From Isoetes taiwanensis (lineage: Eukaryota; Streptophyta; Lycopodiopsida; Isoetales; Isoetaceae), in the NCBI GenBank assembly GCA_021234155.1, contig JAJEKV010000031.1, forward strand, positions 15,247,748-15,311,747: a stretch of DNA of 64,000 nt. The letters run 5' to 3'. The notes beneath the pieces were generated by a model. The model did no database searches. It was given only the letters and a program-made list of their open reading frames with translations, and was not told the origin of the DNA. The position numbers were made by a program, and so were the translations under genes. This document shows, piece by piece, positions 11,511 through 20,765 of the stretch (position 1 is its first letter; every line of letters starts with the position of its first letter).

Positions 11511-12545
11511 ATGTCTTTGAAGAGGGCAGCGAGGAAAGGGAAGAGTGTTGCTTGCTCTGTCCCTGCTTCTCTGAGTTGTTTAAACCTCGGTTCCTCTGAT
11601 TCTCAAGAGCGTGAGACTGGGGGACATGCTGGTTGTTCTCTTGGGCAGGATTGGAATGCCATAGACATGAGTGTGACCTTAGGTTTGTCTGGGCAAGATG
11701 TGCCCATGAGTTTTTATGATGCTCTTGTGGGGTTTTGCAATCGGAGGTGTGTGGCTGGAGCTGTGGCCATGGAGCATGGTGCAAGTGTAGATCACTTGCA
11801 TTATCAGGCTGTTTTTAGAGCCCGGTTCAAGAGTTCCAGGGCCATGAATGATGCCATAAAAAGAGATTTCAATTGGGTTTCAAAGCCTCCTGGTGTGATA
11901 TTGGTATGCAAAGCCCTTAAAAACACTCGCCTTCATTGTTTTGAGGGCATGATTGGGTACTTTATGAAGGATGTTGGAAAAGTTCATTATGTCTGCCATC
12001 TTCATAATATGAGTGAGTCTGCTATCGAGAAAGGAAAGGATTTGTATTTGAGATGGGGAGCTGGTGAAACGAAAATTTTAGTTGTGCTTGATAATAAAAA
12101 CTCATTGAATCGAGCTGCCCATTTTGTGAATTACCATGGGAACCGTAGATTGATTGCTGGTTTGTTGTATACGTTGGCCATGATGATTCGTTCTGGAAAA
12201 TTTACCTTGTCTAGTTCTTGGATTATCCCTTCAAACACTGCCCATATCAATGAGCACCGTGTCCGGGCTGCATGGAGAGTCCTGCTCAATCCTAGTCACT
12301 GCATGCCATCGGATATGAGAACCATCTTGTTTGGCTTGCCAGCAGGTTTTGTACCTGTGGAAAGGAATGGGCCTGGGCGGAGGTGATATTGGGATGATGT
12401 TATTCCTGCTGATGAGGAAGATAATAACTTCGAGGATATTCATGATGCTTCTTATAGTGCAGACAGTCCTGATGTTGTGATACTTGAGCCTGGTGTAGAT
12501 TACATCTTTGTGCACAAGGGTGATCGTACCATTCCTGTTGGCTGA
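11511..12545 (+). pseudogene. Rep-like HUH endonuclease with one in-frame TGA
   Basis: From the ATG at 11,511 (the only sensible start; there is no in-frame ATG between it and the frame's opening) 291 residues run to a TGA at 12,384-12,386. The same frame then continues another 52 codons to TGA at 12,543. Rolling-circle Rep hallmarks are in the right order: a TLGL strand (56-59, motif I); AMEHGASVDHLHYQAVF, with metal-binding E88, the HxH pair H95/H97 and Q99 (motif II); and GYFMKD, with candidate catalytic Tyr150 and Lys153 (motif III, YxxK). The protein should nick and join single-stranded DNA. There is no SF3 helicase C-terminal to it. The tail after the stop is acidic. The lone TGA could be a real null mutation or a sequence error. 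It could also be an old viral integration; I describe it only. Confidence 0.7.
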
Positions 12546-12623
12546 TGAACTTGCTTGGGTGTTGGTTGTACAGTTGGGTTTCTTTGTTTTCATGGTTTTG
12601 TTTGTTTTATAGTTGCAGGAGTT

Positions 12624-12989
12624 ATGGAGACTGATCGGGAAGCAGTTGTTGGCGTGGAGCAACCTGTTGTGTCTTTGCCTGAATCTTTCATTTCATCTGC
12701 TGTAGAGGCATCCCATCCCGACCCTGTTGTGTTTTCAGCTGAACCTGAGGCGGCATTTTCCGCTCAGGAGTTCGTGAATAATGTTATCCAGGTTGGGACT
12801 AAGGCACATAGGATTGCGGCATCTCTGCGCTTGCTTAGGCGGCAGCTTAGAGGGTTCTATGTGTCCATTGACAATGCCATATATGTTGTGGAGTGGGAGC
12901 ATTTGGATGTGCCTATTTCTGAATTGCACATATTACGTTCTCATATGAGCCTTGCGAGGGCATTACTGTGTAGGAAATACGACAACTAG
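12624..12989 (+). CDS. Second protein of the HUH element (121 aa, unknown)
   Basis: ATG at 12,624 opens a frame of 121 codons, 79 bases after the Rep-like frame ends. METDREAVVGVEQPVV starts an acidic, Ser/Pro-rich first third. The C-terminal half is helical with an Arg-rich patch (RIAASLRLLRRQLRGFYV) and ends LARALLCRKYDN. The sequence before the ATG (ttttatagttgcag) resembles a splice acceptor, so it could be a downstream exon rather than a separate gene. No family recognised. Being inside the inverted repeats with the nuclease suggests a DNA-binding or accessory partner; that is inference. Confidence 0.5.
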   Translation: METDREAVVGVEQPVVSLPESFISSAVEASHPDPVVFSAEPEAAFSAQEFVNNVIQVGTKAHRIAASLRLLRRQLRGFYVSIDNAIYVVEWEHLDVPISELHILRSHMSLARALLCRKYDN

Positions 12990-13199
12990 ATGCAGTCATT
13001 AGGCATGCACAAAGTGGCTCAGCTATGAACTGATTTATTTACACGTTCTTGTTTTGTTAGCTTGTGATTTTGTATGTGGAGTTCATGACCTTGATCTGGA
13101 TTTGTATTTAGTGCTTGCAGAAGCACCTTCGTGTTGGGGAGCTCAACTTCGGTCAGTTGGTTGAGTGTCCTTCAACATTGTGAACTTTCTTTTGAGTTG

Positions 13200-13336
13200 T
13201 TAATGTATAGGTATGGTTTGCTGGTTATGGAAATGCTTATTCATAATTGTGAGGAGGCTGAAATTGGTTAATGTATAGGTATGGTTTGCTGGTTATGGGA
13301 AATGCTTATTCATAATTGTGAGGAAGCTGAATTGGT
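13200..13336 (+). repeat. 68-bp tandem repeat near the right end of the HUH element
   Basis: A unit starting TTAATGTATAGGTATGG and ending in 'gtgaggaggctgaaattgg' is present twice (13,200-13,267 and 13,268-13,336). A third, partial version brackets the right inverted repeat: 'gtgggaaatgc' stands before 13,415 and 'ataactgtgaggaggctgaaat' follows 13,475. The right terminus therefore lies inside this repeat family. Confidence 0.75.
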
Positions 13337-13546
13337 TAAGGGAACTGTGTGATGAGCTGGATTGTTAAAGTAATGGGACTAATTTCTCCGCTATGTTAGG
13401 TCGTTGTGGGAAATGCAAACCTTAGGTTAGAAATATACGCTTTTAAATTTCGGCCATTTAAATTTCGGCCACATAATAACTGTGAGGAGGCTGAAATTTG
13501 TTAAGGGAATTATGTCATGGGATGGATTGTTGTTCACATTTCATTC

Positions 13547-13937
13547 TATAACACAGACCATTACATTTCACACTTAAAAATAAAATTCCCCCTTAAACCC
13601 CCTTTGGTTTGGGTGCATATTCACACGGGGGGTGACTCCGGGCATCGAGAGCTGTTGAATAAGCATATTGCCCTTTATTCCTCGATCTAGACCGTACATA
13701 GAGATCCTCATTTGTGGGGTATGCGTGTACAAGTTTTGGTATACTGTATAACACAATTTACAAAATACTATAAGATTTGAGGTAATGTACTATATGTTGT
13801 TGATTTTATACATGTATAATATGATTTTAGGGGCTCTCGCTGCCCTACGTCACCCCCCGTGTGAATATGCACCCAAACCAAAGGGGGTTTAAGGGGGAAT
13901 TTTATTTTTAGTGTGGAATGTAATGGTTTGTGTTATA
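13547..13937. mobile_element. MITE with 89-bp terminal inverted repeats
   Basis: Left arm 13,547-13,635 and right arm 13,849-13,937 are nearly perfect inverse copies. Each runs from TATAACACA through 'ccccttaaaccccctttgg' to GGGGGGTGAC, around a 213-bp AT-rich core. No coding content. A TA may be duplicated at the borders (Tc1/mariner style), but TA is also part of the repeat, so this is undecided. A piece of the same arm occurs alone at 18,327-18,362, so the family is multi-copy. Confidence 0.85.
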
Positions 13938-16125
13938 TCTAAAAATTTTTTTGGCCCCTTCGGGGCCTTCAACAAACCAAAAGGCCCGAATGTAATGAAT
14001 TGTATTTATTTAAAAAAAAATTGGGTCTTGGTTGCGTATTATAAACCAAGTCGTTGGCATATCTTTTTGAACATGCAACACAACATGGTGAATAGTCTGC
14101 GGCACATTCCTTTGCAAGAGGTTTGCCAATACTTCTGAAATGCTTATACCTAAAACTGAGATTGAAGACATTGTTTATGAAACTTTAGCAATACGCATGT
14201 AATGCCTTTGCACTACAAACCAAAATCTTGGCACAAATCATCTTCATGATGTGCCTATACGGTATGTAAGAACATCCGCAACAAAAATTTGACCGGATTT
14301 GAAAGATAAACCAATGGATACTTCTATCGCAAGGCATCAGAAAAGCTTATATGAGCAAGTTTATATGTAATCAGACCATTTGTAGATCTTTTTAAGATCA
14401 AACTCATAAATCTAACAAAGACAACGAGAAATATAATAAGATGAAATCAAGATTATCCATAATTTTGCCAATTTCAAGATCTATGGCATGAACCAGCAAA
14501 TATAACGTCAAGCTTTGTATCACAGTTACAGAAATCTTTCATTGCACTTTGTGGCATAAACTATCTAATGTGTTTTATTCTGCTGCGAGCAAAAGTAAGA
14601 AATAAACATCTTATTTTTGTGGAAGCCTTTTTGGAGCAAAACTTCACAATATGATTTGAATACGAAGCAAGTCATTTGTTGGTTTCTTTCTTGGAACTTT
14701 GAGAGGATGCTGACTGGGATAGGCCTGCAACAAATTCTTAGTGCCATAGATTAAAGAAAAGGATTTGAGTCCAATAGTTACCTCGTTGAAATCGACATGG
14801 GCTGTTGTGAATCTTGTTGGTCAGCAAATACCCAAGGGTTTGAGCTGCCATGGTGCCGCCACAGTTGAATGCAGATGACGAGAAAGATAGTAAAGGCTTC
14901 TCTTCGGCTTTTGCAGTAGCCCAACAATCTTAGAATATGCTTTGTGCAGTCAGAAGCCCATGCAAGCAACAAAACCATCTGCAAACTCGGATAAGCCAAG
15001 CCAAGCTGCTTCAAATCCATCTGTCACATTAGGAACAATCATTTGAAAGACACTGCTTCCTTCCCTTTGGCAATACTGCAAACCCTACCAAAGCCGACGG
15101 AAACATGACTTTTTTGACATGGAAAACATAACTAAAGATGGGCATATCATATATCAATCGAAAAGATCCTGGAGAGAGCTTTCCAACGCAATAAGCCTTA
15201 CCTGAAACGGAGTCCTGGATCAAAAGTTATACTAGAAACTGTGTTGTCGGCGAAAAGTTGCGCTACATGGCGCCTAGGGTTTCACAGAAGGGTAAAGGTT
15301 CTATATTTTTCTTTTTGATTTTATTTCTATTTTTATTTTTTACTTTTTGAAAAGGGCTTTTATTGTAAGCCATTCAATCTCGTCTTTTTTAAAGAGGGCT
15401 TTTGTTGTAAGTCCTTTGATTTTTGACCATTAAGAAAGGAAAAAAAAATTAGCACAAGTTGCATGCAAATATCTGGCACACTCTAGATGTACCAATTAGT
15501 ACACCTCATGTAATACGGCCACCAAATCATATAAAAACCATTGAAAAAAGTGTAGAAAAATACAAAAGAAACCCCCTGTTATTATGCTAGATATTTATGC
15601 TTTTTATTTTTGAGAACTTGGTTATTCATATTCGTGGTCAATCTCTTTTGCTTTCTTTACGAGCACTATGGTTTGGTTAAGCATATCTATATCTTCTTTT
15701 TTGTTGGATTACATGTTGCTTTACATCATTTATTTATTTTGGGATTATATTCTATTTCATCAAGTGGCATTTCTAGCCCAATCTCTTATGTGCATGTCAT
15801 GTGGTTTAATTTTGGTTTAGCTTGTGCATTGACATATTTGTTATTTTCCATTCTTGTGTATTTTATTGCTCTTGTTGTTTCAAGCCCACATGCACATTTT
15901 ATCATTTGTTTCTTGTGTTCAAACTTATTTCCTGATTTTCCTGGTTTTTGTCATCTCTAAATTTTTAGTTTAGGTCGCTAGCATTTGTTGTGCCATTTGA
16001 TCTCACTCTTGAGTTTTGTCATTTGTTTAGGTTTCCCATTCCATTCTTTCTTTCTGTGTCACTTAGTTTCCCATTTTGCTACCACATTTTGGCAACATAG
16101 AAAGCCATGTGCATGTATTACACCT
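13938..16125. other. Gene-free stretch
   Basis: No gene seen. GGCCCCTTCGGGGCC at about 13,956 is a perfect short hairpin. Two 'gggcttttnttgtaag' pieces lie near 15,353 and 15,400. The frame at 15,610-15,960 is hydrophobic low-complexity T-rich sequence without a recognisable protein. Confidence 0.45.
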
Positions 16126-16215
16126 TTGGGTAATAGATCAAGCACTATGTATGCAAAATGTGGGAACTTAGAAATAGTGCATAAAGTTTCCGAGAGACTT
16201 CCACAAAAACCATAG
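16126..16215 (+). pseudogene. Isolated PPR motif fragment
   Basis: TMYAKCGNLEIVHKVSERLPQK is half a PPR motif ('MYaKCG.l..A..vF..mp.r'). It is isolated, with no motif on either side, so it is a relic. Confidence 0.55.
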
Positions 16216-16477
16216 CATGTACATGTGACTAAAATACACAATTTGCGCCCTGGCAGTCACTTGATCGTATATACTTATGCACTCTAGCTTGTTTCTATCT
16301 TGCCTAATGTCATGGAGACGAGGATATCTTCAAAGGAATTTGCCCACCTTATTTTGGTAAAATCGTGCATAATTGTACATGCTTACACGTGGCATCTAGA
16401 TCCACTTCGAGATGGATTATCAAGCGCCAGAAGAAGCGCCGAAATGTGCTTTGGATTTATGACGCATATTGTACCAA

Positions 16478-16585
16478 AAGTTTCTATCCTCTCTTCTTTT
16501 TTTCTTTCAAGCTAATTGCGAAATATTGCAGATGCTTTCAAGTTTTCAAACATTGTGGTTGCCCAGGGATGATTCTGACAGTATT
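16478..16585 (+). repeat. Diverged direct repeat (partner at 18,208-18,329)
   Basis: The stretch from 'gtttctatcctctcttctt' to 'gtggttgcccagggatgatt' recurs at 18,208-18,329 at roughly 80 percent similarity by eye ('gtggttgcccggggattatt'). Non-coding; possibly two copies of an old transposon end. Confidence 0.6.
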
Positions 16586-16799
16586 AAGCATTGCATGTAA
16601 TGCATAGCAAACTGACTTAAATTTTCCTTTTCGTTTGTTCACGTAAATAAGAGTATGAATCAGATGATGCATGTTGTGGCATGGTTTTGGGGTATGGTTG
16701 CATACCGGGTCATGGATTTGATGCCTCAGACTAACTTTGCTTCTTCTTAAGACATTTGGAATGCTCCAGACTCTATATGTAGCTTGGCTTTGTGCACAA

Positions 16800-17049
16800 G
16801 GGCAAAAGTATGTTGGTGGGGTACAAAAAAACGCGACCCCATCACTTAGATCAGCACCCTGCACCTACTATTCTATCATAGTATTCCACTTGTCATTCAT
16901 TGGAGCTGTTACATATTTCTATTGATTACCTAATTACCATGTGCTAGTATCAGTAACACCCTAAACAAGTTGCCATATGGGGTTATATATGAGTGCTGTC
17001 AGCATGTGTCCGGACGCCTGCTTTGTACCCCACCAGCATACTTTTGCCC
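16800..17049. mobile_element. 250-bp MITE with 28-bp inverted repeats
   Basis: Left arm GGGCAAAAGTATG..GGGGTACAAA (16,800-16,827) and right arm (17,022-17,049) are inverse copies with one mismatch over 28 bp. No coding content, and no unambiguous target duplication. A small non-autonomous DNA transposon is the likely reading. Confidence 0.7.
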
Positions 17050-18207
17050 ACATGTCAGTCTACTGCAATGACCGTAAGTTTATTGTTTTCTTCATATTCC
17101 ATTTGCCTGCATGTTTCCAATCTTTGTCAAGTCTTGATTTAAAGTTCTAGAACACATCTATGGTTCTTTTATGAAATTATTGTTGCTCTGGAAATCACGT
17201 ATATTGTTGCTTCTGGAGGTGTTTTCTAGCCACGGTTAGCTCTATATTCTCAAAATGGCTACTGCAAGTTTTCATAAGTACATCCTTAGTCTAGGGTATC
17301 AAGATTTATCAAACTTTTAATAACAAAGAGACATATGCCAGTAATTTCACCATGACATACAACTTTATACATATATGTTATTTAACGACACTTTTCATTT
17401 CCTGGGTATGGAGGCAAAACTGTACTTTGAGTTCCTTCATATTTCATTATGGTTACGTAATAATTTTCATGGGACTGTGTAAGATGTTCATTTAGGGCAG
17501 TATATTGCTTACGGAGATGGCTTCTCATTTTGCAGGTGGATAATTACCTAAGGTGTGGCTTCCAAAAATACGTGTGCAACTAGCAAAGTATAGCAGGAAT
17601 CTGTCGTCAATAACTGATATGTTACAACAGTTACTGGTACGCAATAATGTCCAGACAGGTGAGCGTAGATAGCATTCCATTTAAAATTGCAAGATGAATT
17701 ATGAGTTTGGGAACTTACTGATACTTCTACTTTGCTTTGCAGGCAATATTAATATGTGAATAGATCCAGTTTGTAGGGGGATCTTGAAAGCTTTTAGTAT
17801 TTGTTGTTTGAGATCACTTACATTTGATGTGTAGCTCTTAAGGTATTGATAGAGCCTTGGATTCATCAACTCTGTAGCAGTGATGACTTTATCATCCCCT
17901 AGATGCTTCTAAACTATAGAAATGGTGGCGATTGTTTCTTATTTTTCCAACATTTTTATAGAAATGAATTTAGTAGAATTGGATGTTTTACCATAAAATT
18001 GAGGTTTTTACTGTAAAATATCCATTAATTTGGCGAATTTATTATAATTGGGATGCAATATTATCAAATTTTGGCGATTTTATGAAGTTCTTTAGCGTAC
18101 GCATCCTAGTAAACCATCGAACCCAGATTTTAAAAAATGGTAAAATATAGCAACTTTACGAAGTTTCACACCTTAAAGTCATCACTGCTCTGTAGCATAT
18201 TCTACTG
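17050..18207. other. Gene-free stretch
   Basis: AT-rich, no gene or strong repeat seen; stops are frequent in all frames. Confidence 0.45.
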
Positions 18208-18362
18208 GAAGTTTCTTTTCCCTCTTCCCTTTTTGTTTTTTTTGCTTTCAAGAAGCTCATTGCTGAATACTACAGGTGCTTCTAGATTTTTAAATGTTGT
18301 GGTTGCCCGGGGATTATTTTGGCTGTATTCCCCCTTAAACCCCCTTTGGTTTGGGTGCACAT
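18208..18362 (+). repeat. Second copy of the 16,478 repeat, abutting a MITE-arm fragment
   Basis: 18,208-18,329 repeats 16,478-16,585. Starting at about 18,327 the sequence switches to a 36-bp piece of the 89-bp MITE arm (TTCCCCCTTAAACCCC..GGGTGCAC). The junction suggests a deletion-decayed MITE inserted at the end of the repeat. Confidence 0.65.
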
Positions 18363-18389
18363 TGGGACTAACTTGTGTGCTATGTTAGT

Positions 18390-18500
18390 GGGCTTCGGCC
18401 CCTGGGCATACCAGGCATCCCTCTTGTGGGATACCTAGTATGCTTGGATGAGCATCGGAATTTATACTGGGGTTCGACTCCCCAGGCTCATTGTTTATTT
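18390..18500 (+). mobile_element. tRNA-like / SINE candidate with perfect B box
   Basis: GGTTCGACTCC at 18,471-18,481 is a perfect pol III B box, set in a stem-like CTGGGGTTCGACTCCCCAG context. A convincing A box could not be fixed upstream, so a full tRNA gene is not supported; a tRNA-derived SINE relic is more likely. Confidence 0.4.
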
Positions 18501-19061
18501 GGCCCAAATTTGAAAGGTTGTATTTGTAGGCCGAGGCTTTCAATGGTTTGCATGGCTCATAGGGGTAAGTCAAATACAAGGGATTTGACCCCATCTTGAC
18601 TTGAATTCCAAGGCTGGAATTTGATGAGGTGGTATATGTTGTGGAATATGCTTGCATCTAATGGTCCGGACAAATTGATGATAATACACCCCAAATGCAC
18701 TCTGTTTCCATGCCATACAATTTCCCTCATCATTCATACAGATTATTCTATTAGCGAATTAACGGGAAAAACCATAGGACAAGAAACTTGTTGAAGAAGC
18801 AGAAGATTTTTTCTTTTTCTTGGTCAATCTGCCTAGCATCTTGAGTAGTCTCAGAATAATTCTAGCTACAGTCAAGCGTCCTAGATCAATGTAAGTTGGA
18901 GCAGGAGGTGGATCTTCTCCATAGACGAGCAAAGCATTTCTAAGAAATTCGGATCAACATAGCAGGTATGCCTTAGCTCTCCATAATCCAGACCTAAAAG
19001 ATCAGATGTGGATATATTTGCATGCAAGAAGACAGTAAAAGAAAAGTAGCACCATACCCAA

Positions 19062-20765
19062 ATGCTAAGAGATGCGGCAGCACAAGAACTGAAAACGTTA
19101 TTGGGCCGACTAAGAACACCTGGATTTCAAAAGGATTATGCTTTATACGCATTTATTTTGCAGCAATGCAGTGTTTCACGAGCCCCGTTCATGGTCAGCT
19201 TTTGAAAAACATACATGAAAAAAATGTCTATTTGAGCAACTTAGTCATAGGCATGTACAGCAAGTGTGGTGCACTGAATTATGTAAATATGGTATTTGAG
19301 AACATGCTTCAGCCTAATGTATTTTCTTGGACAATTTTGCTGTCAGCATATGTGCAGTGTGGGCAAGTGAAGAATGCACATAGACTATTTAATGCCATGC
19401 CTGAGAGGAACGTTGTCTCCTGGACCACAATAATTGCAGCATATGCAAAATATGGATATTACAGTGAAGCTTTAGGGGTCTTTGAGCAAATGCTAGTTAA
19501 TGGTGAGAGTCCTAACATAGTTACAATGGTTACTGTTCTTGGTGCATGTTCCAGCTTGAAGGATCTCATAAAAGGCAAGATTGTACATGCACGAATTCTG
19601 CATAGTAAATTTAATTGTGAGGTCATAGTTATGAATGCCTTTGTCTATATGTATGGGAATTCTGGCAGTTTAAAAGATTCTGAATGCACATTTCAAATTG
19701 TGCTTGAGAGAACTGTTGTTTCTTGGGCTATTATGATAAATGCGTACATTGAAAATGGGCATGTTGCGAAAGCTCTTCATCTTTTCCGGGAGATGGAAAT
19801 GCAGGATGCAGTTCCTGATCATGCTATATTCTCTTGCTATAGAGATCAATATTGTTGAAGCTAAGAGGATACACAGCATTATTATAAAAAGACAACTAGA
19901 GTCGGATCCCAGCATTGGGACCACCCTTGTTGATATGTATGGAACATGGGGCCATCTTTCTAGTGGTCAAATAATTTTTAATGCCATGGTCACAAGGGAT
20001 GTTCGTGCTTGGACTGCTTTAATTGCAGCATTCACGCACCATGGACATGGCAAGGAAGCACTCCTGATCTTTCAGGAAATGGACATTGAGGGTTTGGTTC
20101 CTGATAAGGTAATACTTACAACTATTCTTACTGCATGTGCCAATGAAGCTTCATTAACAGAAGGCAAGAGAGTACATGATCTTGTAATTCAGAAACATCT
20201 TCAGTCAGATATCCTGATGCAGACTGCACTTGTCAACATGTACAATAGTTGCGGAATTGTGGAAAATGCAAGGATAATCTTTGATCAGATGTTTCAGAAA
20301 GATGTGATTTCATGGAATTCTATGCTTGCAGCGTATTCTCAGCATGGGAATTCTAAGGAAGTATTCAGGCTCTTCCATTTTATGGTTATGGATGGTATAT
20401 GGCCAAGCCAAGGAACTTTCACTAGCATTCTTTCTGTATGTGGCCATGCAGGACTGCTGGATAAGGAAAGTCATTACTTTTCTTATGCGAATGATTACTG
20501 TATCACACCATGCAGGGAGCAATACCACTGCATGATTGATCTCTTCTCGCGTACTGGATGGCTGGATGAAGCGAAAAGTATAATAGGTAACATGCCATTT
20601 CAAGCCAATGTTGTTTCATGGACAACATTGCTTGAAGGTTGCAAAGCAACTTGTGGTACTGTGCAAAGAGGGCAGGGATTCGATTTGCCTCCAGAGGATG
20701 TTACATCATCTCTACTAACCTCAGACTTCTTAGATGCACTTCATGAGCAGGAAATTAAAAATTAA
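19062..20765 (+). pseudogene. PPR protein (PLS class), two frameshifts
   Basis: A long run of PPR motifs typical of plant organelle RNA-processing factors. The natural start is ATG 19,062 (MLRDAAAQELKTLLGRL, then YALYAFILQQCS). The frame breaks at about 19,170-19,190 and resumes as VHGQLLKNIHEKNVYLSNLV. Motifs such as NVFSWTILLSAYVQCG, NVVSWTTIIAAYAKYG and TVVSWAIMINAYIENG follow. A second break at about 19,815-19,845 shifts to the frame INIVEAKRIHSIIIKRQLES, which continues to 20,765 with DVRAWTALIAAFTHHG, DVISWNSMLAAYSQHG and NVVSWTTLLEGCK. Then PPR similarity ends abruptly: no E, E+ or DYW domain, only a short unrelated tail (LDALHEQEIKN). Either a decayed gene, or one with two sequence errors and a lost C-terminus. 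Confidence 0.85.

Larger units (their letters stand above)
11176..13477 (+). mobile_element. HUH-endonuclease element with long terminal inverted repeats
   Basis: A 2,302-bp unit is bounded by inverted repeats. The left arm is 11,176-11,223 (ATTATGTGGCCAAAATTTAG to CTAACCTAAGGTTTGC). The right arm is 13,415-13,477, the exact reverse order with two to three substitutions and one extra 15-bp segment caused by a local duplication (AAATTTCGGCC twice). Inside, all on the plus strand, lie an upstream small reading frame, a Rep-like HUH protein and a 121-residue second protein. No helicase and no DDE transposase are present. No clear target-site duplication was found. HUH-only eukaryotic elements (Replitrons) are known, but long inverted termini are not what I would expect of an HUH element. 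Alternatives are an integrated CRESS-type Rep gene or a Rep gene captured by a TIR transposon. Confidence 0.7.

Noticed and set aside
11336-13477. Helitron
   Set aside because: No SF1 helicase, no two-Tyr motif, no TC...CTRR ends; the termini are inverted repeats.
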